Shown here one piece after another: positions 1 to 8,299 of a stretch of DNA of 64,000 bases (position 1 is the stretch's first letter; every line of letters starts with the position of its first letter). This DNA is from JACVRX01 sp963819885. Its GTDB lineage: Bacteria; Actinomycetota; Actinomycetes; Jiangellales; Jiangellaceae. Under the pieces are notes generated by a model. It was not told where the DNA came from. It searched no databases and saw nothing but the letters and a program-made list of their open reading frames with translations. The DNA lies in contig CAWFXV010000011.1 of NCBI GenBank assembly GCA_963819885.1, positions 26,860-90,859 of the forward strand. The letters run 5' to 3'. A program made the position numbers and the translations under genes.

Positions 1-255
1 CACGCGCCAGTGCTCGGGCTGCTCGTCACCGGCCTGGTAACGATCCGCAGCACGAACGGTGAAGAAGTGACCGCCGCGGTCCATGGCGGCTTCCTCTCCG
101 TGGCTGACGACGTCGTGTCCATCCTGGCCGAGGTAGCGGAACTGGCTGACGAGATCGACGTCAAACGGGCCGAGGCCGCCTTGGCCCAGGCGGGTGATGA
201 CGCCGACGCCGTCCGCAGAGCGGAGACTCGGCTGCGCGCCGCCGGGGCCCGCTGA
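1..255 (+). CDS. atpC: F1Fo ATP synthase epsilon subunit, C-terminal part (cut by left edge)
   Basis: The frame is open to the left edge and starts mid-protein with His-Ala-Pro-Val-Leu-Gly-Leu-Leu, the segment near the end of the epsilon beta-sandwich. It continues through a GEEVTAAVHGGFLSV-type stretch and ends in an Ala/Glu/Arg-rich helical hairpin, the usual epsilon C-terminus. In the family this subunit sits on the central stalk of the F1 sector and modulates ATP hydrolysis. The rest of the atp operon should lie to the left. The following DUF2550 gene starts 27 bases after the stop, a common actinobacterial arrangement. A GTG at 10 is internal and should not be taken as the start. Confidence 0.88.
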   Translation, partial: HAPVLGLLVTGLVTIRSTNGEEVTAAVHGGFLSVADDVVSILAEVAELADEIDVKRAEAALAQAGDDADAVRRAETRLRAAGAR

Positions 256-282
256 ACAAGGCGGTTGGGGAGGGCGTCGGCG

Positions 283-723
283 ATGGGGGTGCTCGAATGG
301 GTCGCCGTCGTCATCGCCGTCGTTGTCCTGGTGACCGTGCTGGCTTTGGGTGGGCTGTTCCTTCGCCGACGAATACTTCAGCGAGAAGGCGGCGGCTTCG
401 ACATGTGCCTACGGACCGGCCGCAACGGCTGGGGCGGCGGCTGGGTCTTCGGGATCGGCCGGTATCGCGGCGACGACGTGGAATGGTTTCGGACGTTCAG
501 CTACGGTGCGCGCCCCAAGTGGTCGTCGCCACGCTCCGACCTCAACGTCACCGACCGCCGGGCTCCCGATCCTGAGGAAGCGTATGACCTGCCGGCAGGT
601 CACATCGTTTTCGTCTGCGAGGCAGGCGATCGGAGGCTGGAGGTGTCCATGAGCGAGGCCGCGTCGATGGCGTTCCTGGCCTGGCTGGAGGCGGCTCCGC
701 CCGGAGAGCACCTGGTCGGGTAG
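283..723 (+). CDS. DUF2550 family membrane-anchored protein
   Basis: A 146-residue protein of unknown function. Residues 1-30 hold one hydrophobic segment (VAVVIAVVVLVTVLALGG) followed by a basic RRRI stretch, so the soluble part should face the cytosol. The rest is a compact domain with Trp/Gly-rich motifs (GRNGWGGGW, GRYRGDDVEWFR) typical of DUF2550 proteins found after atpC in actinobacteria. I chose ATG 283 because GGGGAGGG lies 9 bases upstream; the in-frame TTG at 265 has no such signal. It lies between atpC and murA, suggesting a link to envelope or energy housekeeping, but no function is known. Confidence 0.85.
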   Translation: MGVLEWVAVVIAVVVLVTVLALGGLFLRRRILQREGGGFDMCLRTGRNGWGGGWVFGIGRYRGDDVEWFRTFSYGARPKWSSPRSDLNVTDRRAPDPEEAYDLPAGHIVFVCEAGDRRLEVSMSEAASMAFLAWLEAAPPGEHLVG

Positions 724-773
724 CCCAACCGCCGACACCCTGAGCCGGGTCGGTGCCATGACAAGATGCCCCG

Positions 774-2048
774 ATGGACCGATTCCGGGTGACCGGTGGG
801 ACGTCCCTGCGCGGGGAGGTCCGCGTGGCGGGCGCCAAGAACAGCGCGCTCAAGCTCATGGCCAGTGCGCTGCTCGCGCAGGGCCCAACGGTTCTGCGAG
901 ACGTTCCCGCGATCACCGACGTCGACTACATGGCCGACCTGTTGCGCCGCCTCGGCGCAGACGTCCGACGCGACGGCAGCACGGTGGTCGTCGACGTGCC
1001 CTCCCAGGTCAGCTTCGCCGCTCCTTATCACCTGGTGCGACGACTGCGGGCCTCGATCTGTGTACTCGGACCGTTGTTGGCCCGGTGTGGAGCGGCCGAC
1101 GTCGCACTCCCCGGTGGCGACGCCATCGGATCGCGTGGGTTGGGGATGCATCTCGCCGGGCTGGAGAAGTTGGGTGCGACGGTTTCAGTCGAGCACGGTT
1201 TCGTCCTCGCCCGAGCACCTCGTGGCCTGCACGGCGCCAACATCTGGCTGGACTTCCCCAGCGTCGGAGCGACCGAGAATCTGGTCACCGCGGCGACCTT
1301 GGCTTCCGGCACGACGGTCATCGACAACGTCGCACGTGAGCCGGAGATCGTCGACATCTGCCGGTTGTTGAGCCAGATGGGCGCGAAGATCGACGGCTTC
1401 GGCACATCGACCCTACGGATCGAGGGCGTCGAAGGGCTGAGCCCGACCGAGCACACGACGGTACCCGACCGCATCGTGACCGGCACCTGGGCGATCGCCG
1501 CCGTCATGACCCGAGGCGACGTCACCGTCCCGAACGGGCGGGCCGACCACCTAGAGATCGTCCTGGACAAGCTCGCCTACGCGGGGGCCACGATCGATAC
1601 AGCCGACGAGGGCCTGCGAGTGGCCATGTCCGGACGGCCGCGGGCGGTCGACGTCGTCACGCTGCCGTACCCGGGTTTCCCGACCGACCTCCAGCCGATG
1701 GTGGTCGCCCTCAATGCCGTGTCCGAGGGCACGGCGATGGTCACCGAGAACGTCTACGAGGCCCGGTTCATGTTCGTCAACGAACTCGCGCGTCTCGGCG
1801 CCGACGTGCGCACCGATGGGCATCACGCGGTGGCGAACGGCCGGCCGCGCCTGTCAGCGGCGCCAGTGGTGGCACCCGATATCCGAGCCGGTGCCGGTCT
1901 GGTGCTGGCCGGACTCGTGGCCGAGGGGGAGACACTGGTTTCCGGGGTACACCACATCGACCGCGGCTACCCCGACTTCGCTGGCGAGCTGAACGCGCTC
2001 GGGGCCGACGTCGTCCGCGAACCAGACCCGGACCACTACGAGGACTGA
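774..2048 (+). CDS. murA: UDP-N-acetylglucosamine 1-carboxyvinyltransferase
   Basis: First committed step of peptidoglycan precursor synthesis in the cytosol: transfers enolpyruvate from PEP to UDP-GlcNAc. Length (424 aa) and both inside-out alpha/beta barrel domains fit the family; the N-terminal AGAKNSALKLMA motif (Lys-Asn at the active site) is present. The active-site loop reads LPGGDAIGSR, with Asp116 where E. coli MurA has the Cys that fosfomycin alkylates. Mycobacterial MurA has the same Cys-to-Asp change and is naturally fosfomycin-resistant. ATG 774 is preceded by CAAGAT and exactly six bases, a near-consensus leaderless arrangement, and no clear ribosome binding site is present. The stop overlaps the PAP2 start by one base. 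Confidence 0.96.
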   Translation: MDRFRVTGGTSLRGEVRVAGAKNSALKLMASALLAQGPTVLRDVPAITDVDYMADLLRRLGADVRRDGSTVVVDVPSQVSFAAPYHLVRRLRASICVLGPLLARCGAADVALPGGDAIGSRGLGMHLAGLEKLGATVSVEHGFVLARAPRGLHGANIWLDFPSVGATENLVTAATLASGTTVIDNVAREPEIVDICRLLSQMGAKIDGFGTSTLRIEGVEGLSPTEHTTVPDRIVTGTWAIAAVMTRGDVTVPNGRADHLEIVLDKLAYAGATIDTADEGLRVAMSGRPRAVDVVTLPYPGFPTDLQPMVVALNAVSEGTAMVTENVYEARFMFVNELARLGADVRTDGHHAVANGRPRLSAAPVVAPDIRAGAGLVLAGLVAEGETLVSGVHHIDRGYPDFAGELNALGADVVREPDPDHYED

Positions 2049-3259
2049 TGAGCGTCGAGACGGAGGAAGACCAGACCTCCAGGAAGGTCGTGACCCCGGC
2101 TGGGCGGCTCGCCAGCCTGCGCCGGCCGTGGACGTGGCCGTTGTCTCGGCTCGGCCTGACCGCCTATCTCGTCGTCCTGGCCGTCTATGTCGTCGCCGTC
2201 GGTGTCCCGATCGACCGGATCGGACAGAGCGTCTGGATCCTGGCGGGGATCGTTGCCGCACGGTTGGGCCGGCCGATCCGCGAGCATGTGCGCGCTGTGC
2301 TGGACTGGCTGCCGCTTCTCGCTGCACTGGTCCTCTACGACCACACCCGCGGCATCGCCGACACCCTCGGGATTCCCGTCCGCGTGGTCGAGCTGGCCGA
2401 CCTGGAACGGCTGCTCTTCGGCGGCATCTTGCCGACGGCCTGGCTGCAGGAGCACGCTTACGATCCGGCCCAGCCGCACTGGTGGGACGCCGCTGCGTCG
2501 TTGGTCTATGTCACCCACTTCGTGTTGCCGTGGGCATTGGCAGCGATCCTCTACGTCCGGTCCCGGCCAGTGTGGCTGACCTATGTGCGCCGGGTCGTTC
2601 TGCTGTCATACGCCGGGCTCATGACCTACATCCTGCTGCCGGCCGCGCCCCCGTGGTACGCGTCGAAGTACGGCTTCGTCCCGGAACAGATGGACCGAGT
2701 GGCGACCAATGGTTGGTCGGTCGTCGGGCTGAACAGCGCTGGCGCGTGGCTGGACCAGGCCCAGGCCGGCTCCAATCAGGTGGCCGCCCTGCCGTCGCTG
2801 CACGCGGCGTTCGCGCTGCTGTTCAGCGTCACCCTGTGGATGCTCGTGCGCAATCGGCTGCTGCTGATCGTGATCGCCGCCTATCCGGTCGCCATGGCAC
2901 TGACCCTGATCTACGGTGGCGAGCACTACGTCATCGACGTCCTGCTCGGCTGGGTCTATGTCGGCCTGGTGCTACTGGCGTCCATCGCTTGGCAGACCTG
3001 GCGGTCGGCCGCCCCCGATCACCCCCCGGACAACGTCCCGGGCGCGGTCGACGTCGTCGGGCCAGACCATGATCTGACGACCGTTACGGTCGACGATGAC
3101 GGTGAACCGAATGCCGGCGGCCGTGAGCGCCGTGCCGATGGGTCGGATTTTCGCGTCGGTTCTGACGATAGCGACGGGCTGGAGCAGGCCATACTCGGGC
3201 TTCGAGGGGCCGACGAGGGAGGACCCGCGAGCGAACGCCCAGCGGACCAGCAGCAGTAG
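2048..3259 (+). CDS. PAP2 superfamily integral membrane phosphatase / phosphotransferase
   Basis: Multi-span membrane protein; the start overlaps the murA stop by one base. PAP2 motifs are visible in the second half: PSLHAAF (conserved His) and GGEHYVIDVLLGW (His and Asp of the last motif), between hydrophobic helices. Related actinobacterial proteins act on lipid phosphates or transfer phosphoinositol; the substrate here is unknown. Residues after about 325 turn hydrophilic, lose family character and run antisense to a believable gene on the other strand. Removing one C from the run at 3022-3027 would end this protein at 3073 and the opposing one at 3019, so the last 60 or so residues are probably a frame error. 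Confidence 0.8.
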   Translation: MSVETEEDQTSRKVVTPAGRLASLRRPWTWPLSRLGLTAYLVVLAVYVVAVGVPIDRIGQSVWILAGIVAARLGRPIREHVRAVLDWLPLLAALVLYDHTRGIADTLGIPVRVVELADLERLLFGGILPTAWLQEHAYDPAQPHWWDAAASLVYVTHFVLPWALAAILYVRSRPVWLTYVRRVVLLSYAGLMTYILLPAAPPWYASKYGFVPEQMDRVATNGWSVVGLNSAGAWLDQAQAGSNQVAALPSLHAAFALLFSVTLWMLVRNRLLLIVIAAYPVAMALTLIYGGEHYVIDVLLGWVYVGLVLLASIAWQTWRSAAPDHPPDNVPGAVDVVGPDHDLTTVTVDDDGEPNAGGRERRADGSDFRVGSDDSDGLEQAILGLRGADEGGPASERPADQQQ

Positions 3260-3325
3260 CGTTCCGAGCAGGGCGGCGACTGCCAGCGGCCCCAACACAT
3301 ACGTGGCGTTCCCCGTACCCGGCAC
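2972..3325 (-). CDS. DUF2007-like small membrane-anchored protein
   Basis: A 117-residue reading, convergent with and overlapping the PAP2 gene. It has one N-terminal membrane helix (YVLGPLAVAALLGTLLLLVRW), a linker, then a ferredoxin-like segment (LTAAGIRFTVIVDRNGRQIMVWPDDVDRARDVVRG is split here as AAGIRFTV and VWPDDVDRARDVV) typical of actinobacterial DUF2007-type putative signal-transducing proteins. Family proteins usually stop shortly after this block. One fewer G in the six-base run would give a TGA at 3021-3019 just after VVRG, so the true protein is probably about 102 aa. GTG 3325 is preceded by CACACT and six bases, suggesting a leaderless transcript. Confidence 0.72.
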   Translation of the reverse strand: MPGTGNATYVLGPLAVAALLGTLLLLVRWAFARGSSLVGPSKPEYGLLQPVAIVRTDAKIRPIGTALTAAGIRFTVIVDRNGRQIMVWPDDVDRARDVVRGVIGGGRPPGLPSDGRQ

Positions 3326-3389
3326 GTTCCTAGTGTGCCCGCCGCGGGCGGGTCGGCACCGTCAGCACCGTAGAGAAAGGGGAGTGCAC

Positions 3390-4241
3390 ATGTCGCAGCG
3401 AGTCGCCGTGGTCGGCGCAGGGCTGATGGGGTCCGGCATCGCCCAGGTTGCCGCACAGGCCGGATGGCAGGTGGTGCTGCGTGACGTCACCGACGATGCG
3501 CTCCGGCAAGGGATCGCCGAAATCGAGAGAAGCACCGCGCGGCTGGTCGAGAAGAACCGGCTCTCGGCCGAGGACCGGGACGCCACCCTGGCCCGCATTA
3601 CGACGACTCGGGATCTCGGCCAGGCGGCGGAGGCCGATATCGTCGTCGAGGCGGTCTTCGAGCAGGTCGAGGTCAAACAGGAGCTGTTCGGGGAGTTGGA
3701 CCGAGTCTGCCGGGCCGACGCCGTGCTCGCGACCAACACCAGCGCCATTCCGATCACGACCATCGCCTCGGCGACGACCCGCCCCGAGTCGGTCGTCGGT
3801 ACGCATTTCTTCTCACCGGTTCCCGTGATGAGCCTGTGCGAACTGATCCGGGGGCTGCGGACCTCAGACGCGACGCTGGCGGCGGCGCGCTCGTTCGCCG
3901 AGTCGGTCGGCAAGACCTGTGTTGTCGTCAACCGCGACGTCGCCGGCTTCGTCACGACGCGGCTGATCAGCGCGCTAGTGGTGGAGGCCGTGCGGCTGTA
4001 CGAGTCGGGCATCGCGTCGGCCGAGGACATCGACACCGCATGTCGGCTCGGCTTCGGACACGCCATGGGCCCGCTCGCCACGATCGATCTGACCGGCGTG
4101 GACATCCTCCGGCATGCCGCGGCGACCATCTACGCGGAGACCGGCGACACCAAGTTCTTCCCGCCCGAGACACTCACCCGAATGGTCGCGGCCGGTGACC
4201 TCGGCCGGAAATCGGGCCGCGGCTTCTACACCTACTCGTGA
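3390..4241 (+). CDS. 3-hydroxybutyryl-CoA dehydrogenase family protein
   Basis: NAD-dependent oxidation of 3-hydroxyacyl-CoA to 3-ketoacyl-CoA (butanoate metabolism or beta-oxidation), cytosolic. The 283-residue length is typical of the stand-alone enzyme. The Rossmann motif VGAGLMGSGIAQ lies at residues 7-18, the catalytic His is in GTHFFSPVP, a partner Glu is in VVEAVFEQVEVK, and the C-terminal dimerisation domain begins at FVTTRLISALVVEA. ATG 3390 follows AGAAAGGGGAG with good spacing; an upstream in-frame extension to 3096 overlaps the DUF2007 gene and is rejected. The gene stands alone and converges on the response regulator gene 16 bases downstream. FadB2-, PaaH- or Hbd-type roles cannot be separated from sequence alone. 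Confidence 0.93.
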   Translation: MSQRVAVVGAGLMGSGIAQVAAQAGWQVVLRDVTDDALRQGIAEIERSTARLVEKNRLSAEDRDATLARITTTRDLGQAAEADIVVEAVFEQVEVKQELFGELDRVCRADAVLATNTSAIPITTIASATTRPESVVGTHFFSPVPVMSLCELIRGLRTSDATLAAARSFAESVGKTCVVVNRDVAGFVTTRLISALVVEAVRLYESGIASAEDIDTACRLGFGHAMGPLATIDLTGVDILRHAAATIYAETGDTKFFPPETLTRMVAAGDLGRKSGRGFYTYS

Positions 4242-4257
4242 AACCAACTGCTCGGCG

Positions 4258-4896
4258 TCAGCGACCGGGCGCGGGCAGGATGCCCCGTTCGTAGGCGAGG
4301 GTGACGGCGGCGGTGCGGTCGTCGACGCCGAGCTTGGCGAAGATGCGCAACAGGTGCGTCTTGACAGTTGCCTCGCCGATGAACAGCGCCCGCCCGACTT
4401 CGGCGTTGGACAATCCGCGGGCAACAGCGGCAAGTACCTCGGCCTCGCGGGGGGTGAGCTGTTCCCGAGTCGGCGTCCGCAGGCGGTTCACCAACCGAGC
4501 GGCCACGGGCGGCGCGAGCACGGTCTCACCCCGAGCAGCCGCGCGAATCGCCGCGGCGAGCTCCAACCGAGGCGTGTCCTTGAGCAAGTACCCCGTGGCG
4601 CCTGCCTCGACTGCACGCACGATGTCGGAATCGGTGTCATAGGTCGTCAGGACCAGCACCTTGATGCCCGGGTCGGCCGTGGTGATCCGGGCCGTCGCCT
4701 CGGCTCCGTCGAGGCCAGGCATCCGCAAATCCATCAGTACGACGTCCGGTTGCAGCCGGCTGGCGACGGCGACGGCTTCCTCGCCGTTGCCGGCCTCGCC
4801 GACGATCTCGAAGTCGGCCTCCGCGCTGAGCATCCCCGCCAATCCGGTTCGCACGACCGGATGATCGTCGACGATGAGGATTCGCAGTGCCGTCAC
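4258..4896 (-). CDS. NarL/LuxR-family response regulator
   Basis: Two-component DNA-binding regulator: an N-terminal receiver with acidic pair ILIVDDHP, phospho-acceptor Asp in VVLMDLRMPG (residue 56 from this start), Thr in VLTTYD and Lys in YLLKD, then a C-terminal LuxR helix-turn-helix (LTPREAEVLAAVARGLSNAEVGRAL, cut here as LTPREAEVLAAVARG and SNAEVGRALF). It is the last gene of a leftward ABC exporter/kinase operon and is the expected partner of the adjacent histidine kinase. I give the GTG at 4896 as start; an in-frame TTG at 4905 is possible. An inverted repeat upstream of the operon (7970-7987) is a candidate target, by position only. Confidence 0.92.
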   Translation of the reverse strand: MTALRILIVDDHPVVRTGLAGMLSAEADFEIVGEAGNGEEAVAVASRLQPDVVLMDLRMPGLDGAEATARITTADPGIKVLVLTTYDTDSDIVRAVEAGATGYLLKDTPRLELAAAIRAAARGETVLAPPVAARLVNRLRTPTREQLTPREAEVLAAVARGLSNAEVGRALFIGEATVKTHLLRIFAKLGVDDRTAAVTLAYERGILPAPGR

Positions 4897-4932
4897 GAAC
4901 GGCAACGCTAGCTGCTGCGGAGCCGGTCCTGG

Positions 4933-6171
4933 CTAGGGAACGAGCACTCGGATGGAGGTGCCTGTGCCGACACCGCTGGCGATTTCCAAGGTGCCACCGA
5001 CCTGCTCGACTCGTGCGCGCATGCCACGCAGGCCGTAGCCGCTGACGTTGAGCGGGTCGAAGCCTGGCCGTTGTCGGTTACTTCGAGACGTGGCGCTGCC
5101 GGGTCCGTCCGGCGGGAAGCTGAGGGTTACCCGAACGGCCGTGGCCGCGGCGTGCCTGCGGACGTTCGCCAGCGCCTCCTGGGTCGCCCGCAGCAACACG
5201 ACTTCGTAGTTGGTGGGCAGCGAGCGGGGCCGGCCGGAGACCATGATCTCGGCCGGCAGCCCGGTCTCGCTCGCCGAATCGGGCGACGACCCGCTCGACG
5301 GCCTCGGCCAAGCTGGCGTCCAGCAGCTCGACCGGCCCGGCCGCCTCGACCAAGGCCCGGGCCTCGGCCAGCCCCTCGCGGGCGGTCTTCTCGATGAGGG
5401 CAAGCTGTTCGCGCGCCGCCGTCGCGTTCGGCGGCAGCGTCACTTCGGCGGCCTGGCTCAAGGTCAGGATGCTCGTGAAGCTCTGCGCCAGCGTGTCGTG
5501 GATCTCGCGGGCCAGCCGCTCACGCTCGGCGAGCACACCGCGGGCATGCTCTGTTGTGGCTAGTTCCGCCCGGGTGCGCTCGAGCTCGTCGATCAGCACG
5601 GCCCGCCGCTCGGCCTGCTCGGTGATGCCCGTGATGAACAGACCGAGCAGCAAAGCCAGACCGAGTTGGAGCAGCATGGACGGCAGCACTTCGATGATGG
5701 CTTGGCGGTCCCAGCCGCCGAGACCGATCTCGATCAGGGCGAGCCCGGCGATGACGATGATCGTGGCGACGACGGCGCGTCGGGTCGAGAGGTATGCCCA
5801 GATCTGCGGGAACAGCATGAACAGCAAGACGTACTCGGGCCCGCCCCAGTCGTCCCGGGCTGCCGCTGCTGACGATCACCAGGCCGTAGAAGCACGCCCA
5901 CGTCAGCGCGACCTGGACCAGCGACGCCGTGCCGCGGTCCTCGCCGAGCAGATGCCGCCCGACGCAGGAGGTAGCTCGCCGTCATCACAGCCAGCAGGGC
6001 AAGGGCGACGAGCTTGGCGCTGACGGTCAAGTCGTCGCGGACGACAGTGAACAGGGCTACCAGGGCGAGCAGGCCCAGGTACACCACGTCCCAGCCGATC
6101 CTGGTCCGGGCCCAGAAGCTGTCCAGCTCCGCTGACGAGCTGTGCGTTCTGCGGCATGCCGGATCGGTCAT
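4933..6171 (-). pseudogene. DesK/LiaS-type sensor histidine kinase, reading frame broken by several single-base indels
   Basis: The kinase can be read end to end only by changing frame. The N-terminus begins at ATG 6171, overlapping the permease stop (ATGA), and gives membrane helices (VVYLGLLALVALFTVV). The middle frame holds the H-box REIHDTLAQSFTSIL and coiled coil; the last frame holds the ATPase domain (ATQEALANVRRHA, GYGLRGMRARVEQVGG) and ends at 4933. Frame changes fall near 5953-5963, 5851-5861, 5260-5275 and 5088 (each one extra base) and near 5063 (one missing base). All catalytic motifs survive once corrected, and no in-frame nonsense mutation is needed to explain it. Sequence error is therefore more likely than decay. 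As written, no full kinase could be made. Confidence 0.85.
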
Positions 6172-7040
6172 CACCCGGCGTCCCGACGCTGCCACCGGAA
6201 CGTCCGCACGCACAGGACCAGCCCAACAATCAGCCAGGCGACCAGCACGATGGCCGTCAGACCGTGTTGCCAGGACCCGGAGACCTCGGCCGCCTCGAAC
6301 TCGGGTGGGAGGAACACCGATCGCATTCCTTGCGCCATCCACTTGAGCGGGAAGATCGCCGCGATGTGCTGCAGCCAGGTCGGCAGGTCGCTGTACACGA
6401 AGAAGACCCCGGAGATGAACTGCAGGATCAGCACGGGCGCCGTGACGACGGCCGGGGCACTTCGTCCAGACTTCGGAACGGACGAGTAAGCGATCCCGAG
6501 AACCGTTCCCGCCGCCGTCCCCAGGACGAAGACCCAGGCAAAGGTCAGCCAGCTCGACGGTTCGGTGGGCAGCTCCACCCGGAAGATAAGCGCTGCGGAG
6601 GCGAGGAGCAGCGCCGTCTGCGCCAGGGCGGTGATGAGCACCATGCCGATCTTGCCCAGGAAGTAGGACACCGGTGGCATCGGCGTGCCGCGCAGCCGCT
6701 TGAGCGTTCCGTCGTCCCGCTCGATCGCGATGGTGATCGCCAAGGTCTGGAAACTGACCAGAAAGATGCCGGCGGCAATCATCCCCGGCAGGAAGTACTG
6801 CGTGAAGTCGATGGCGGGCGCCCCGTCGCCGATCGCCGAGTCTTCGCCTCCGAACGCCACGGAGAAGATGCCGAGCATGATGATCGGGAACAGGAAGCTG
6901 AAGATCAGCGCGTCCTTCTCGCGGAAGAAGGCCTTGAGCTCCAGGCGAGTGCGAGCGAGGCCGAGCGACCCGGCAGTCGGGGCCTTGCTGCCGGCGCCGG
7001 CGGTGTCGATTGCGTTGGCGTTCTCGGTTCTGATGGTCAT
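6171..7040 (-). CDS. ABC-2 type transporter permease
   Basis: A 289-residue permease with six predicted membrane helices. After a cytosolic N-terminus (LARTRLELKAFFREKDALIF) comes helix 1 (FLFPIIMLGIFSVAFGG), an external loop, and an ABC-2 core with FLVSFQTLAITIAIERDDGTLKRL, the charged intracellular loop typical of drug or bacteriocin exporters. ATG 7040 overlaps the ATPase stop by four bases, and its own stop overlaps the kinase start, so the four genes are translationally coupled. Family members with an adjacent LiaS/DesK-type kinase and NarL-type regulator, such as the linearmycin exporters, usually sense and export membrane-active compounds; the substrate here is unknown. The 60-residue upstream extension overlaps the ATPase gene and is rejected. 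Confidence 0.9.
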   Translation of the reverse strand: MTIRTENANAIDTAGAGSKAPTAGSLGLARTRLELKAFFREKDALIFSFLFPIIMLGIFSVAFGGEDSAIGDGAPAIDFTQYFLPGMIAAGIFLVSFQTLAITIAIERDDGTLKRLRGTPMPPVSYFLGKIGMVLITALAQTALLLASAALIFRVELPTEPSSWLTFAWVFVLGTAAGTVLGIAYSSVPKSGRSAPAVVTAPVLILQFISGVFFVYSDLPTWLQHIAAIFPLKWMAQGMRSVFLPPEFEAAEVSGSWQHGLTAIVLVAWLIVGLVLCVRTFRWQRRDAG

Positions 7041-7912
7041 GACTGCGGCGCTTCCTCGCTGGTGCCGGCTGCACCGATCAACTGGAGATACACGTCTTCG
7101 AGGGTGGGACGGGTGACGGACAAACCGGGGATCTCGCCGGGAAAGCGGGCGGCGAGCTCCTGCACGATCCGGGTGGGCTCTGCCGACACGGTGCTGCGAC
7201 GCTCGCCGTTCTCCGTCCATCCGACGGCGGCTTCTCTGTCGGCCCGTCCGCCAAGCCGCTGAGGTGTGTCAACCGCGACGATGCGACCGTCGTTGATGAC
7301 GGCCACCCGGTCGGCCAGGTGTTCCGCCTCGTCGAGGTAGTGGGTGGTGAGGATGATCGTCGTCCCGCCGTGGGCCAGCGAGTCGATGAGGTCCCAGAAC
7401 TCGTGCCGAGCCTCCGGGTCGAAGCCGGTCGTCGGCTCGTCCAGGAACAGCAGCTCGGGGCGACCAAGAATGCCGAGCGCCACGTCGAGCCGGCGTCGCT
7501 GCCCGCCGGAGAGGTGGCGTGCCCGGGTTCGGCGCTTGTCGTCAAGCCCGACGGCGCCTATGACCTCGTCAGGATCGCGGGCGTTGGGGTAGTAGCGAGA
7601 AAAGTGTCGGACCAGTTCCTCAACTGTCAACTCGTCGTGACCGCCGGTGGTCTGCAGCACGATGCCGATACGCGACCGCCATGCCGGCGTCGGTCGCCCC
7701 GGATCGACCCCCAACACGCTGACGGTGCCGGCGTCGCGGCGCCGGAACCCCTCCAGAATCTCGACGGTAGTCGTCTTGCCGGCGCCGTTCGGGCCGAGCA
7801 GGGCGAAGATCTCCCCACGGGCGACCTCGAGGTCGACATCGTCGACCGCATGCGTCTCGCCGTAGCTCTTGCGCAGGTCCTGCACCGCGATCGCGGCGTC
7901 GGTCGTAGCCAT
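7037..7912 (-). CDS. ABC transporter ATP-binding protein (exporter)
   Basis: Cytosolic ATPase of 291 residues that powers the neighbouring ABC-2 permease. Motifs in order: Walker A GPNGAGKTT, Q-loop VLQTTGG, signature LSGGQRRRLDVAL, Walker B LLFLDEPTTGFDP, H-loop LTTHYLDEAE. The C-terminal tail (GLSVTRPTLEDVYLQL) is the DrrA/YadG-type extension of drug-export ATPases. ATG 7912 is preceded by GATGAGGG, a good ribosome binding site; an in-frame extension to 8164 has no such support. First gene of a four-gene leftward operon (ATPase, permease, kinase, regulator). A perfect 7-bp inverted repeat about 60 bases upstream may be the control site. Confidence 0.94.
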   Translation of the reverse strand: MATTDAAIAVQDLRKSYGETHAVDDVDLEVARGEIFALLGPNGAGKTTTVEILEGFRRRDAGTVSVLGVDPGRPTPAWRSRIGIVLQTTGGHDELTVEELVRHFSRYYPNARDPDEVIGAVGLDDKRRTRARHLSGGQRRRLDVALGILGRPELLFLDEPTTGFDPEARHEFWDLIDSLAHGGTTIILTTHYLDEAEHLADRVAVINDGRIVAVDTPQRLGGRADREAAVGWTENGERRSTVSAEPTRIVQELAARFPGEIPGLSVTRPTLEDVYLQLIGAAGTSEEAPQS

Positions 7913-7969
7913 GCCCTCATCTTGACCGTGCCGCTGCCGGGCCGGAAGCGTCGGTCGGTGGGATTCGTT

Positions 7970-7987
7970 GTCCACCAACCGGTGGAC
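7970..7987. promoter_or_regulatory. Inverted repeat upstream of the exporter/two-component operon
   Basis: GTCCACC-AACC-GGTGGAC is a perfect 7-bp inverted repeat with a 4-base spacer, 58 bases upstream of the ATPase start codon in the only sizeable gap before the operon. LiaR/NarL-type regulators bind imperfect inverted repeats at such positions, so it is a reasonable operator for the regulator at 4258. The link is positional inference only. Confidence 0.4.
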
Positions 7988-8125
7988 CTCTTGCCGGCGG
8001 CTAAGTGCTCGACGTGGAGCTAAGGCGCTGCGCCCGCGCAGAACGCGGTGATCGCCCGATGTCAGCGGTGACACCTCAGGACCAGGCTCGTTGATGTCAG
8101 GAATGAACAGTTGAGGAGTCCGGTC

Positions 8126-8299
8126 ATGACTTTCACCCACGACCACATCGCACAGGAACTGCACCGCGAGCGAGCGGTACGGCTAGAGCACGACGTGGTG
8201 ATCGCCCGGTTGGCGAAACCGGTCGTCCGCAGGCCATGGGGCCGACCGATTCGGCGCCTGTGGTGGCACGGTTTGCGATCCGAAGGCTCTACCGCTTGA
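8126..8299 (+). CDS. Small basic hypothetical protein
   Basis: A 57-residue protein starting at ATG 8126 behind a convincing GAGGAG ribosome binding site. Its composition is plausible for a real small protein: a His/Glu/Arg-rich helix (FTHDHIAQELHRERAVRLEHD) followed by an Arg-rich, Trp-containing tail (RRPWGRPIRRLWWHG). No domain recognised. It is divergent from the exporter operon, so its promoter shares the 7913-8125 gap, and its end overlaps the end of the opposing membrane protein gene by 11 bases. Confidence 0.5.
   Translation: MTFTHDHIAQELHRERAVRLEHDVVIARLAKPVVRRPWGRPIRRLWWHGLRSEGSTA

Noticed and set aside
5734..7074. 446-residue minus-strand reading through permease and kinase genes
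   Set aside because: Mostly Arg/Pro/Ala-rich shadow of the permease in another frame; only its last part coincides with the kinase N-terminus, which is annotated there.
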